From NCBI RefSeq assembly GCF_947172395.1, contig NC_069083.1, positions 5,364,501-5,428,500 of the forward strand: DNA of 64,000 bases. Direction: 5' to 3'. Positions 51,420 through 62,129 of the stretch are shown here, one piece after another. The DNA is from Bicyclus anynana (Eukaryota; Arthropoda; Insecta; Lepidoptera; Nymphalidae). The notes beneath the pieces are model-generated. The model worked only from the letters and a program-made list of their open reading frames with translations. It was not told the DNA's origin and ran no database searches. The position numbers were made by a program, and so were the translations under genes. Each line of letters starts with the position of its first letter. The stretch's first letter is position 1.

Positions 51420-53114
51420 TTAGGCTATTTCATCTAAGTGAGGGCAATCTTCTAAGTCTTCTTGTTTAATGGATTGTGATGCAACGTTAAGTTGTCCAAT
51501 AGTATGAGCTTGTAGAGTTTGAAATTGTCTTGAAAATAGACCTTTAATTTTGATTTTAATATGCATAGATAGTTCTGTTGTAGTTTGTTGTCCGCTCACG
51601 CTTTCGATTGATAAATTTCTCTTCGCTCCTTTGACACCTATGCGTTTGGCCACTTCATCTTTTAATAGAGTTACAGACGATCCTTCATCTAATAATGCCA
51701 TTACAATCTCTGTGCCGTGTGGTCCGTACAGTTCAACTGGAACTATCTTTAAATAAGTTTCAGAAGAGCCTATGTGGTTAACGGATACTACTTTGTTTGG
51801 TTCTGTTTTAAATATATCTTCGTGTAAAAGCTTGTGATGTGTTCTGACGCAACCTTCTTTGCCACATAGTTTTGTTTTGCACTTTATGTGTATGTGGCTA
51901 GTTTTCAGACATTTGAAACATAACTTATGTTGTTTTACTATTTCCCACCTTTTTTTAACTTTTTCTTCTGTGAATTGTTGGCATTTACTTATGTTGTGTG
52001 TTTGATTACAGAGAAAACATCTATCATCATCTTCAATGGTAGAGGCGGCTAAGACAAATCTCATTTCCTCTTCAAATTCTCTGTCATAATTGAAGTCTCT
52101 GTCGCTTTCGTGATTCAATTCGTGATAAGTTGTATTGACTGTTTTTTCATTGGCTGGCTGTGATTCGATTTTACTTTTAAAACGAAGATCAGGCTCGTCA
52201 AATTGGTCCGAGATCATATTGAGAAATTCGGCGAGCACAGTGAGTGTGGGTTCCTCTATTCTATTGTATTTGTATTCTTGCCATCTAAATCTGACTATTG
52301 TGCTCATTTTGCTAATTATCCTGTCTGCTATGTCGGTGGAGTATAGGTATTCCGTTCGACGCAGCTGTTTTATTGTATTTACGCTATTGAATACAGCGCT
52401 CGCAAAGGCACCTATGCCTTTGATATCTTCCGACATTCGTGGCAATCGGTCGAGGGCGGCTATTTCGCTTTTAATGATGTAGGTAGGTCGGCCAAATCTT
52501 CTCTCTAATTCTTTTAAAATAGTTTCAGGTGTAGTGCTTGTGTATAACAAAGATTTGACGGTTTCTTTTGCGAGTCCTTTTAATGAATTTCGTATCCGGG
52601 CAACATTTTCTATATCGCTGAAGAATGTTGCGGTATCTCTGTAATGGCTGATAAATGGAATCCAATTTATCGGGTCTCCATCGAATGAACATAAGTCACT
52701 CATGTATATTGGCGGTTTCTTTGGAGTATTTTTTATGTTTTCTTCATGTAACATTGCTCGCGATAACAGTTTTGAAAGAGCTTTGATACCTTGGGTGACT
52801 TCAGTATCATTTATATTTGAGGTACTTGGTCCTTTATCCATCCAGTTATTAATTAAATCGACTTTTTCATCTTCTTGTTCTTGGTCAGAGTTTCCGGTTA
52901 GTTGTGATAACTCTAACTTCATACGTGCTATTGCTTCGTCAGCACTCACTCGCTCTCTTACTTTTTGTTGCAGTTCCCAGCGAGCTTGTAATTCAGCGCG
53001 TTTAGTTTGCGAAGCATAAGATCCTGTTTCTTGTGTTATTTCTTTGATTGATAAGTCTCCTGACTCATCATTCGTGTCTTCCTTCGTCTTCTTGCTTCTT
53101 CGAGTAAAACTCAT
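51420..53114 (-). CDS. BEL/Pao Gag-protease polyprotein
   Basis: 564 residues from the ATG at 53114. It has a charged helical N-terminus (about 35-75) and a capsid-like DUF1759-type region (about 135-310, with SFDGDPINWIPFISHY). Zinc knuckles follow: CFLCNQTHNISKC (366-378) and CFKCLKTSHIHIKC (399-412), plus the family-typical CGKEGCVRTHHKLLH. A retropepsin-like DUF1758-type segment carries ALLDEGSSVTLL (473-484), whose DEG is the likely catalytic triplet. It would form the particle, bind the element RNA and cleave the polyprotein. The ORF ends in TAA followed by CAGTTA, and the frame continues open for 607 codons, so a readthrough Gag-Pro-Pol is possible. The frame looks undamaged. Confidence 0.9.
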   Translation of the reverse strand: MSFTRRSKKTKEDTNDESGDLSIKEITQETGSYASQTKRAELQARWELQQKVRERVSADEAIARMKLELSQLTGNSDQEQEDEKVDLINNWMDKGPSTSNINDTEVTQGIKALSKLLSRAMLHEENIKNTPKKPPIYMSDLCSFDGDPINWIPFISHYRDTATFFSDIENVARIRNSLKGLAKETVKSLLYTSTTPETILKELERRFGRPTYIIKSEIAALDRLPRMSEDIKGIGAFASAVFNSVNTIKQLRRTEYLYSTDIADRIISKMSTIVRFRWQEYKYNRIEEPTLTVLAEFLNMISDQFDEPDLRFKSKIESQPANEKTVNTTYHELNHESDRDFNYDREFEEEMRFVLAASTIEDDDRCFLCNQTHNISKCQQFTEEKVKKRWEIVKQHKLCFKCLKTSHIHIKCKTKLCGKEGCVRTHHKLLHEDIFKTEPNKVVSVNHIGSSETYLKIVPVELYGPHGTEIVMALLDEGSSVTLLKDEVAKRIGVKGAKRNLSIESVSGQQTTTELSMHIKIKIKGLFSRQFQTLQAHTIGQLNVASQSIKQEDLEDCPHLDEIA

Positions 53115-54246
53115 CTTGATTCTTCGGTCTTCCTGACCCTATGTCTCTAACACCCTACTGCCCTATCAACCCTAGTAATCTAAATAAAATAAATAAATAC
53201 TCAATAAATAAATAAATACCCTAATAAACCTAACGTCCCTAATATCCTAACTGCCCTACTAGCCCTAACGCCCTAGCAGTCCTGTTTGAGGGTCACTCTC
53301 CCAGGGATGGAATAATAGGTAAGGTGAGGTGGGAATCGCCCGACAGAGGGTAACACGTGAGGGTTAGAGTGCTCAGGTATCGGGAGGAACGCCCGACACC
53401 CTCGGCTGTGCCTACTAAGAGGACCCCTATCTCACGTGAACCGTATTGGCGCGATCAGACTGTTACAGCTGCCGGTTAAGGCAAGCTGGCAGTACCGTCT
53501 GGTATACTGCTCCCGCCGTTAGGCGTTAACTCACTGTTCACCGTTTGACACCGTTAGGTGGTGAACAGATGAGGCGCGGTAAACCGCTTAGGGTCTTCTG
53601 AAACGCGACGAAGCGATCTTCCCAACAGCCTCGCGGTCTTCAGCAGCTACTCCGAGCTTCGCCTCAATGCACCCGCAGCGAAGGTGGATTCCTCTTCGTT
53701 TAGTTGAAGGTCTTCTCCAACGCGACGAAGCGATCTTCCCAACAGCCTCGCGGTCTTCAGCAGCTACTCGGAGCGTCGCCTCAATGCACCCGCAGCGAAG
53801 GTGGATTCCTCTTCGTTTTGTTGAAGGTGTACCCTTGAAGGTCTTCTACAGCGTGACGAAACGATCTTCCCCACAGCCTCGCGGTCTTTGGCAGCTACTA
53901 CTGAGCTTCGCCTCAACGCACCCGCAGCGAAGGTGGATTCCTTTTCGTCGTTGCGTCGTAGATCTTCGGTTGGTCTGTAGCTCGATGAAACGATCTTCCC
54001 CACAAGCCTCGCGGTCTTCGGCAGCTACTACTGAGCTTCACCTCAATGCACCCGCAGCGAAGGGTCGATGCCTTTTCTTCGGTCTAGGCAGACTTCGATG
54101 ACGTCACTTCAGTTCCGTGGCCCAACTGAACGATCTTCCCAGCCCGCGGAACCCTGTTCTGCAGCGTTAGGTTGATTCCTCTTCAGTTCTTCCACGGAGA
54201 CACTCTCTTGCCTGAGCTTATTCTTCAGATGTTTGCCGGCTCGGTG
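53115..54246 (-). other. Leader (5' UTR) of the BEL/Pao element
   Basis: About 1.1 kb between primer site and Gag ATG. The part nearest Gag (53140-53290) has 'ccctaa'/'ccctac'-like repeats. The middle is unremarkable. The distal part is the tandem array annotated separately. No conserved ORF; frames over it follow the repeats. Confidence 0.7.
53594..54140. repeat. Tandem array in the BEL/Pao leader, about 4.5 copies of 115-130 bp
   Basis: Each unit contains 'gacgaagcgatcttccc' (or 'gatgaaacgatcttcccc'), 'agcctcgcggtctt', 'agcagctact' and 'caatgcacccgcagcgaagg'. Units start at about 53594, 53710, 53840, 53959 and a partial at 54082. Spacing and sequence vary, with a deletion or insertion near 53820. 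Confidence 0.85.
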
Positions 54247-54265
54247 AATCCGGTACGAAGGACCA
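54247..54265 (-). promoter_or_regulatory. Primer-binding site, tRNA-Tyr-like
   Basis: The plus strand reads aatccggtacgaaggacca, the form of a tRNA 3' end with CCA. From memory it differs at two of 19 positions from insect tRNA-Tyr. It lies 5 bases inside the 5' LTR (54266-54270 spacer), the right place for minus-strand priming. Confidence 0.7.
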
Positions 54266-54270
54266 TGCAC

Positions 54271-54817
54271 TGTGGAGGATTTTGGAGAGTCCAAACCACA
54301 GGGATTGACGCGTAAATAAAACACGTGATTTCTTGATAAGTAGAGTTGCGTTCGCTTGTCGCTTCGAGAGAGAAATGCGTGATTAGTAATTGGGGAGCCG
54401 AGTTTTATTGCTTTACAAGCGCTCGCATACTCTATTGTTTATTACAGCAAATACAGAAATAGTAAAAGAGATGAACTTATGGGTTAAACAAAGATAGATA
54501 CAAACAAGGAAGGCAAATCAGACAGAGATAGCAATATTCTAAACTTATTATGTACATGAGCGCCGAGCAATTCGGAACTGACACTATTATGGAGTTATAA
54601 CTACAGGAAATAAAACTCAAATAGCTTGAACGTTTATTCGTTTCTTATATCTATAGGTATAGAACGTAAATTAAAGAGTAAACTAGCTATTTACAATATG
54701 ATTTGTGAAATCTGCGCGCATTAAGAAACTATTTATTAACTATCGTTTAACTACCAATACACATACTTATATTCATATTAAGAATAGTCTTTATCTTACA
54801 TTAAACAATCTTTAACA
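54271..54817 (-). repeat. 5' LTR of the BEL/Pao element
   Basis: 547 bp, TG...CA ends, intact. It should contain the promoter and polyadenylation signals. An 'aataaa' occurs on the plus strand, but the transcript runs on the minus strand. No difference from the split 3' LTR was found by eye. Confidence 0.93.
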
Positions 54818-54902
54818 CTGTTTGTGTCATTCAAATTGGTTAAGCCGTTCAAAAGTTACATAAAAACAGACAAACACCTTCGTAGATTAGTAAGAATATT
54901 CT

Positions 54903-55330
54903 TTTAGCAGACTCAAAGGTGATTACAAAAATAAGAAAACTAATATTGAACAAAGGTTACGATACTAGTTTTTATTATACATTACGATTCACAACATTTG
55001 TCAGGACAACTTAATTAACAAATCAAAACTGTAACCAAAATAAGACTCTAGAATGGCAGAGAATGACCTTGAGTGAAGTCACGCACTTGTAAACGTTGTG
55101 TGTAGGGTTAAGGGATCCTTTGACTGTTAACAAACACTCCCCTTTTCCACTAAGTTACTCTCCCCGCCTATCCCAAGTAACCCATAAAAAATTACACAAC
55201 AAGAGATGTGGACGGCTCGAACGCCACGAGCACACTGAACCTGCCGTCTGTACCGCAAGTCGTTGCAACGCGGCGATAACAATTCATAGGGGTATAAAAC
55301 AACAATATTCGATAAACGTTCGATTTTCGT
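54903..55330 (-). repeat. Dispersed repeat I, copy 2
   Basis: Reverse complement of 14950-15355, beginning near 'actcaaaggtgattacaaaa' and containing 'ggcagagaatgaccttgagt', 'gggatcctttgactg' and 'caacgcggcgataac'. It lies 85 bases right of the BEL/Pao element, which inserted into neighbouring LINE-like debris. Confidence 0.75.
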
Positions 55331-55438
55331 AAATGTTAAATAGCAGAATTTCACGCGAATGAAGTTGCGGGTACTCCTGTATTATTAGGTAAGAAAGAAG
55401 GTAAGAAAAACGGTTATTTTAAAATTGTGTCACAATTT

Positions 55439-55524
55439 ATTCGGCTAAAATGTCAGGCACCAATAGTGTTAAGGTGTTCCTTAAACACAATTTCTCCCTG
55501 ATACCTTGAACATTTTAGCCGAGG
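55439..55524. repeat. Hairpin with 13-bp arms
   Basis: 'tcggctaaaatgt' and its complement 'acattttagccga' enclose about 55 bases. The arms extend imperfectly outward. Possible tiny MITE. Confidence 0.5.
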
Positions 55525-55813
55525 CAACCACCATTATGTAAAGTTTGGCACAACCTTGAAAAAAGTTCCTGCAGGCCTATTCTGTAATGAATCTAAGTAC
55601 GAGTTTCGAATCAATCTCTATCTGTCTTTGTCTAAAAGGATACTATAGAAAGAGAAAGACACAAGTGAATTAGAAACTTGCACCTGCGAGTTTTACAAAA
55701 CCTTCTTACAGAATACCCACGTACCAATACATAAACATACGGCATACTACCTAACAGCGGCGAGGAGGACATACAAGCCGATTCCCGGCGGGTTATCTTT
55801 AAAAATCCGTGCA
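55525..55813. other. Unassigned DNA
   Basis: No motif was recognised. Confidence 0.35.
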
Positions 55814-56059
55814 TTTTTTTTATTCTTTACAAGTTAGCCCTTGATTACAATCTTATCTGATAGTAAGTGATGATGCAATCTAAGATGGAAGGAAGTAATC
55901 ACTTGGCGGTACGTCTTTGTCGGTAGGGTGGTAACTATCCACGGCCGAAGCCTCCAACCAGCCAGACCTAGACTAATTAAGAAAACCTCAATCAGCCCAG
56001 CCGGAGATCGAACCCAGGACCTCCATCTTGTAATTTACCACTGCGCCACGGAGGCCGTC
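55814..56059 (-). mobile_element. SINE family 1 with internal deletion
   Basis: A minus-strand copy missing about 70 bases in the body ('gatggaaggaagtaatcact' bridges the gap). The head is 'gacggcctccgtggcgcagt', and about ten bases between A and B boxes are lost. Confidence 0.82.
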
Positions 56060-57121
56060 AAATATTCATTGTTGTACTGTATCTTTATACCTATAAGAGA
56101 AACCGGAGTTTGTATCACGCTATATGATTTTCCTTTTCTTTGGGACGGCTTACCGTCATCTAAATTCCATCCATCGTCACTGCTACCTAATAATGTCGGA
56201 ATAGACGTTTAAAACCTTTTCATTTTGAGAACCATTTTGAGCGGTAGCAACACGATTATTATTATTGATGGAAAGCGCTGCAATAACAAGTGCTGTATTT
56301 TAGCTGTGCAATAACATCCCGATTGGAAATTTGAAACCATAATATCCGTATATGATAAATTGGACTCTGGTAACATCGCTTTACCCGAATTGCTTTTGGG
56401 AGCTTGAGTGTTATTAGAGTAGATCCAATTATCGTAATAATGCAAGAAGCGGTTACTTCGAGAGTGGATTCCACGGGTTTATTTACATACTACGAGTACG
56501 TATGAATTGGATACCTACCTACCAGTACCCTACGGTTTTGATATATTTTTTTAAAAGGAATCAAAATTTATCGCTTTGTAATAAGGGTTGATACTTGATT
56601 ATTATTATTATCAGCCTGTTTTAATGGTCCCCTACAGGGTTGGCCACCCTTGTTATACGAGAGGGGACCCTCTTTACAAAGGACGTGATATGGATCTTAT
56701 ATAGCTGCTCCAATACGCTACGCAATTAGTTTATAAGTACTTTCGAAATGTCAGATAAATATAATAAAAGATAATGGTAATAATACTTTGTCGATAACTC
56801 AAAGTTCTGAGAAGACCACAAACTCAGTCAGGGTTTTTTTTTCTTTTTTAGTTTATCACCATTTAACACTAGGTATATAAGTCATGTAATACATTATTAA
56901 TTACATTTCCAAGCTGTTTTGTCGTATATTTGATCATTAGCACTATACTAGAACTTTTCTATAAGCTTGCGTTGTTAAGCCTTACAACTTTGCATTTGTT
57001 TACGGGGAAGAGAAAATAAGGTTATCTTTATAATATTTTTATTAAGTAGACAAATAAACTTGAAATAACAGTATTTGATTGGCTACAGTTGTATTAATCG
57101 CTCTCTGGCAGGCACAAGTTA
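56060..57121. other. AT-rich DNA, nothing recognised
   Basis: No gene or repeat was assigned. Confidence 0.4.
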
Positions 57122-57129
57122 GTTGGTGC

Positions 57130-57824
57130 TAGGGTTGCCAGGTTGCAGAAATTAAAAGCCGGACAGTCCAGACACTTTGGCCTGACATTTGGGTAATTAG
57201 GCCGAACAATCTACATTATTGAGGATTTTGTGTACATCGGTATTCATTTATGATTGTTAATGTAAAGGAGATGGTCCATTTCAGGTCCACTCTTGTACCC
57301 CGTATCATTAAAATTTAAAAAATACAAGGATCTTATTAAAATTTATTAAAATGAATAAATGTAACTAAATAAAAAGAAATAAATAAAATTAAAACCCAAG
57401 TTGTTGAGTTATATCAAGATGGCGCCCTTAAAACAACTATGACGTGACAATTGACAGCAAACGTCAAATCGATTACTCCATTGAAAACGTCATCGATCCG
57501 CCATTATTACCCGTATTAGTGTTGCATTTCTTGGGAGATAATGAATATTATTTAGAAAGAATTAAAGTAAATTCATAGGTTTGTATTATCAAAAATAGTT
57601 AAAAAAAATATTTTCTTTTATTTCCGCTAGGGTACAATGACTGGACCTGGGCTCCATACAATTTTGGACCATCTCCTTTTGTTCACACACACACTCGTCG
57701 TTCGTTCATTTGCTAAGTCTTAATCCTAACAAAAGCCGGACACGCCGGACACCGTTTATTTTGCCCGGACACGGAATAGAAAAGCCTAACTATGTCCGGT
57801 TTTATCCGTAACCTGGCAACACTA
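57130..57824. mobile_element. hAT-type MITE split by a nested MITE E
   Basis: The termini tagggttgccaggtt and, inverted from the right, tagtgttgccaggtt match at 14 of 15. The flanks 'gttggtgc' (57122-57129) and 'gttggcgc' (57825-57832) form an 8-bp duplication with one difference. Without the nested element the unit is about 278 bp. 'gccgga' motifs crowd both ends ('agccggacagtcc', 'agccggacacgccgg'). Confidence 0.78.
57263..57679. mobile_element. MITE family E, copy 3 (nested)
   Basis: 417 bp, 'aaaggagatggtccatttca' to 'ttttggaccatctccttt', inside the hAT-type MITE. Both inverted ends are intact, with 15 matching bases 'aaaggagatggtcca'. Confidence 0.85.
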
Positions 57825-57832
57825 GTTGGCGC

Positions 57833-58106
57833 GGAGTTTCGATGCAGGTGTGTTATTTTGCTGAGATCACTACGAACACCTGCTTAAAAGTTACCAACTT
57901 AATTGCCAAATAGTGTTTGAGTTCAGAATTAGTATGAAAACTAGTAGGTACCTACTTACCACATGGATTTTATTTACTTTGCAAGTTTATTTGCGCTTTA
58001 GTGATCCATTTAATGTGACACATTTTTTGGTGTTATTCCTTGGAAATATTTACAAGCCTTATTGGCTGTACAGTGGATTGGTTGAAGGGACTATTTAGGA
58101 TATGTA
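57833..58106. other. Unassigned DNA
   Basis: Contains 'ggtacctacttaccac' and nothing identifiable. Confidence 0.35.
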
Positions 58107-58268
58107 GTATCCGTCATAACCCAGTGGATATGACCTCTGCCTCCGATTCCGGAGGGTGTGTGTTCGAATTCAGGTCCGGGGCATGCACCTTCAACTTTTC
58201 AGTTGCGTGCATATTAAGAAATTAAATATCACACGTCTCAAACGGTGAAGGAAAACATCGTGAGGAAA
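58107..58268 (+). mobile_element. SINE family 2, 3'-truncated
   Basis: The head 'cataacccagtggatatgac' and B-box region 'gttcgaattcaggtccgg' (one-base insertion) are present. The body stops at 'catcgtgaggaaac', where a type C repeat begins. Confidence 0.8.
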
Positions 58269-58765
58269 CGTAAACTTTCAAGCCCTATTTCACTACTTTA
58301 GGGGTTAAATTGTAAAAAAATTTGAATTATATTTCGTATTTTTTTTCATAATTTATAAACAAATTTTTAAAACTGTAACTCTAAAAATGAAGGACTTTCC
58401 ATACAAAATTTCAACCCCTATTTCACCCTCTTTTTATTTTATTTTCGCAATAAAAGTATCCTATAACCCTCTCCGTATTATGGTCTAAAACCGTGCCAAG
58501 TTTCATTCATTCAGACAGACAGACAAAAATCGAAAAAATATTTTTAGCTTCAGTATCGATTATAAAATGCCCCTAACAAGAAATTTCAAAATACCTTCAA
58601 TGTACGGAATGTACCAAATTACAGAATTCGTGATATAAGTATAGATTCTAGACGGCGCTGGCGTCCGTTATTACACGGTAAGGTTTGGTGTTACAAATGG
58701 TATAAGTAAAATCTCAAATTGCGAATAAATGTATAGAATTCGACCAGTTTTATTATAAATATAGA
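58269..58765 (+). repeat. LINE-like 3' repeat, type C (5' header missing)
   Basis: It abuts the truncated SINE. 'ctttcaagccctatttcac', 'gaaggactttccatacaaaa', 'accgtgccaagtttcatt' and 'gaccagttttattataaata' are in family order. Confidence 0.75.
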
Positions 58766-59121
58766 TCTATGTGTGTGTTGATTCCATTGAATTTTCCGCA
58801 CAAGCCATACTTATAACATAACATCACACTAACTACACATCGATGTGGGTGTTGATCAGATAGTAAGGCATTGGGTCCGTTGGGCGGCACTCGTAAATTC
58901 GGCCTTTTATGACCCATTAAATTGCCGATAATACGGACGATGCGACCGTCACATAAAGATTTTGCAAAGTAAAGCCAGTTTGTGTTGTACATAGCGCAAT
59001 ATACGAGTAAATAGCACGACGTGATTCGAATATTTATCCTGCAGATATATTATTCCGTTACCTTTTTATTCCCGTTTCTATGAAACATTTATGATATGTT
59101 AAAAGTATAAAGTTTATTATG
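58766..59121. other. Unassigned DNA
   Basis: No motif was recognised. Confidence 0.35.
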
Positions 59122-59322
59122 AACTGGCTGATGCCGCGCGGTTTTACCCGCGTGGTTCCTGTTTCCATAGGAATACTGGGATAATATATAGCCTATAGTC
59201 TTCCTCGATAAATGTGCTATCTAAAACTGAAAGAATTTTTCAAATCGGATTAGTAGTTTCTGTGATTAGAACGCACAAACAAACAAACAAACTCTTCAGC
59301 TTTATAATATTAGTATAAATTG
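59122..59322 (+). repeat. LINE-like 3' repeat, type A (complete 3' unit)
   Basis: 'ctgatgccgcgcggttttac' through 'tagcctatagtcttcctcga' to the (acaaacaa)n and 'tataatattagtataaatt' tail. Confidence 0.75.
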
Positions 59323-59487
59323 GCAAGCCGAAATGGCAAAATTAACGGAACGATGAAATGTATCTACCTGTCTTATATAAATACTTACTCTTAATTGAGC
59401 AAATATAGAAATCTCATGTTAGACCGAATAATAACTTGTCGAGTGAAATAGGTACGTAGGTATTTACGATAATAAATATTTAAATAT

Positions 59488-59566
59488 CCCTAAAAAATCC
59501 ATGATTCCCGAGGGATTTGTGAAAAACTAAATTCCACGCGGTAGAAGTCGCGGGCGTCCGCTAGTT
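59488..59566 (-). repeat. LINE-like 3' repeat, type B tip
   Basis: It ends 'gaagtcgcgggcgtccgcta', the inverted header of the family, preceded by 'gagggatttgtgaaaaacta'. Confidence 0.65.
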
Positions 59567-60176
59567 AGAAATATTTGAAGCCGCAAACAAAAAATACAAG
59601 TATAATAAAGAGCAATAACCTCACCTCATCTAAACAGGATGCTATTTCCCCTAAATAATTAACTTGTTTGCTTTGAGGTTTATGGAAAAGTCCTTCGTAA
59701 AATGATTATGAAAATTACGTAGTAAGGTCTCAATTTTCTTAGAAACGAGCTGAAATATTTTTCCTAACCCAAGGTTTATATTAAAAAGTTTATTAGATTT
59801 GACGGGTGCTTTTCTTTTGTGTAGGAATTCTAAGTGCACAATTTCAGCGGTTTCTTATTATTTTTCACTTTGAGGACGAAACATTACGTTTATGGAAAAT
59901 AAAACCTGATAAAATAAAGGATGCCCAAGGCTATGTTATAATTTTATGAAAGTTTTAAAAGTTTGTCACACAATACGCCTATGGTAATGGTACATTATAA
60001 TTATAAAGGTAAGCCTATAACCCTTTTTAAGCTTGCTATCATAATTATAACAGGATTAATTATTTATTATTATACGAAATTTATACGGAATTTGTATATA
60101 AAATCCGACTACTAATAGGTATTCCATATATTAGTGTATTCAAACAAAAATATTTTATTTTGTTGGTCTATTTACA
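59567..60176. other. AT-rich DNA, nothing recognised
   Basis: No motif was recognised. Confidence 0.35.
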
Positions 60177-60290
60177 ATAAGTCGCGAGTCGCAGGGATTC
60201 ACTGGATGCAGGCGGCTCAGTGTCGTGATGTTTGGAAGTCCCTACAAAAGGCCTGTGTCCTGCAGTGGGCGTCCATCGGTTGATATGATT
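60177..60290 (+). pseudogene. RTE-type LINE 3' end remnant
   Basis: 'gtcgcagggattcactggat', 'ggaagtccctacaaaaggcc' and 'tcctgcagtgggcgtccatc' match the C-terminal tail seen at 3954-4263. It is about 110 bp and dead. Confidence 0.7.
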
Positions 60291-60803
60291 TGATGTTGAT
60301 GAAAACAAACATACATACTCAAGAAAAAAAATATCCATTTGTCTTCGCAAATTATAGTAGGTAATAATTAAGTACAATGATGAAGAAGTATATATTTTAA
60401 ACAAAGAACTAAATATAAAGATAGCTTTAAACTCTCGAAATTTAACGTGACCACTTTCGCTAACTTCTTTAGATTAAACTATTACCTTTTACAAGCTCTT
60501 AAGTCTCAGTTAAGTACGCTGAACTTACCGCGGCTGTATCTATTGAAACTTTGTTAAATATTCCGTCGCTTATCCGATTTTATCTCAACTTAACAGGAAT
60601 AAACTCCTAGCTTAAGAAACTTTTTAAAAGTATTACCTTAATTACATAATTGTGCACTATAAAACCGCTTACCCGGTAAGTGGTGAAATGGCGAAATATA
60701 AAAATTCAAGTATTAAAATATAAGAACACAAATACCAATCTATATATCTATCTATTATAAAAAGAAATTACATGCTCATGACCTGTAATTTCAAAACATA
60801 TTC
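60291..60803. other. AT-rich DNA, nothing recognised
   Basis: No motif was recognised. Confidence 0.35.
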
Positions 60804-61062
60804 AAAGTCTCAGAAGCCTCTAGTCATAGACTACAAAATAATAGTTTTCTTAGTAGATGGAAACACGTCATAAATAGATACCTGCGGACAACAATCTGAG
60901 CTATAGATGTCAAAGCCTCATGAGCCTCTAGTCGTAGACTACAAAACAATAGTTTTGTTAATAGCTGGAAACATGTAATAAAATAGCTACCTGCTGACAA
61001 CAATCTGAGCAATAAATGTCAAAGCCTCACGAGCCCCTAGTCGTAGACTACAAAACAATAGT
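60804..61062. repeat. Tandem repeat, about 2.3 copies of 108-109 bp
   Basis: 'tagtc.tagactacaaaa.aa' recurs at 60821, 60929 and 61038. 'ctg.ggacaacaatctgagc'-type text and 'gtcaaagcctca' fill the unit. Confidence 0.88.
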
Positions 61063-61194
61063 TTTTAATCGACATAGTTTGTAGACTTTTGAGAAATTCA
61101 GTAGCGAGAAATAGAATTGGACAGACGTGTATATTAGCGTGAAGTGTGAACTCAAGACTATACAAGAAACAGATCAAAAATTCAAAATTCATTA

Positions 61195-61365
61195 AATCAA
61201 ATCAAATCAAATCAAAATTAATTTATTTCAAGTAGGCTCAGTCTACAAGCGCTTTTGATACGTCAACTGACTATTTGTAAAAATTCTACCACCGGTTCGG
61301 AAGGCAGGTTCTACTGAGAAGAAACCTGCAAGAAACTCAACAGTTGCTCTTAAAAAAATCATACA
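61195..61365 (-). repeat. LINE 3' end with (TTGAT)n tail
   Basis: On the minus strand the order is 'gagcaactgttgagtttctt', 'ctgccttccgaaccggtggt', 'aagcgcttgtagactgagcc', 'tacttgaaataaatt', then the tail (complement of repeated 'atcaa' at 61195-61212). A second, shorter piece of the same repeat ('accactggtttgaaaggcag') is at 61500-61550. Confidence 0.75.
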
Positions 61366-62129
61366 GTATTGTAATTTACAATTGATGACAACATTACAAT
61401 TTCATATAGTTTTACTTTCTGTATGAAGGTGGAAGCGGATCCAATGGCCTCCAAGCACCTTTCAAGAACACTTTTGAAAGTGGACTTTAGTAACTAGTGA
61501 CTCTACCACTGGTTTGAAAGGCAGGATCTGCTGAGAAGAGTTACCAAGCATACTTTGTACGAGTAAATAAATTCCAGCTAGATATACCCTGACGGGATCG
61601 CCAGTATAATTTTCTGCATGTATTTGGTTACGAAGAAAGGAAACTAATAAAATTCGCTCCGTGGTCGGCCAACAATTCCCGTTAATTAATTCGCGGACGT
61701 GACTTCGTTTGTTTGTACACCCATAGACTAGCTTTACAATATTAAATTTCGTTATCAACACGAAAGTTAAGCGGCGAATCTGTTGGCATTTTGGGCGAGT
61801 CAACAAGGGTACTTTTATAAAACATATTTTGCTATGTATAAGCCTTTTTGCCAAGTATAATGAAAAACATACTTCCCTGAAGGTTTTTTTAATTATTCTA
61901 ATATTAGACTTAAATAATTTTGATTGACCATAAATACGTCATGTTAAATAAATAAATATTGATTATACGATTATAATTGGCCATTGAGGTGTGTTTTTAT
62001 TCATGAAGCTTAAAAAAAGTGCGACTAAATAACAACATAATATAATTTTTTTAAATAGTTAAGACCTAGAAAAAGTTTGAAAAAAATACAACATAATTTT
62101 TTTCAACACTATCTACACTAATCTGTCCT
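61366..62129. other. Unassigned DNA with LINE scraps
   Basis: A 130-codon minus-strand frame (61462-61854) overlaps the LINE scrap at 61500-61550 and has no domain, so it is not called. Confidence 0.4.

Larger units (their letters stand above)
43127..54817 (-). mobile_element. BEL/Pao-type LTR retrotransposon, complete, carrying a nested LINE
   Basis: The element spans from the left LTR start (43127) to the right LTR end (54817) with a 5-bp duplication 'ctgtt' on both sides (43122-43126 and 54818-54822), as expected for BEL/Pao. Removing the nested jockey insertion and its extra 12-bp duplication leaves 5809 bp: two LTRs of 547 bp and a 4715-bp interior. On the minus strand the order is 5' LTR, tRNA-Tyr-like primer site, a leader of about 1.1 kb with tandem repeats, Gag-protease ORF, in-frame Pol remnant, polypurine tract and 3' LTR. 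The LTRs look identical by eye, so insertion is recent. No integrase is visible, so it needs help in trans. Confidence 0.9.

Noticed and set aside
53667..54101. 144-codon plus-strand frame in the LTR-element leader
   Set aside because: It is a translation of the tandem array on the antisense strand and repeats the same peptide text.
61462..61854. 130-codon minus-strand frame
   Set aside because: It overlaps a LINE 3' scrap and carries no recognisable domain.
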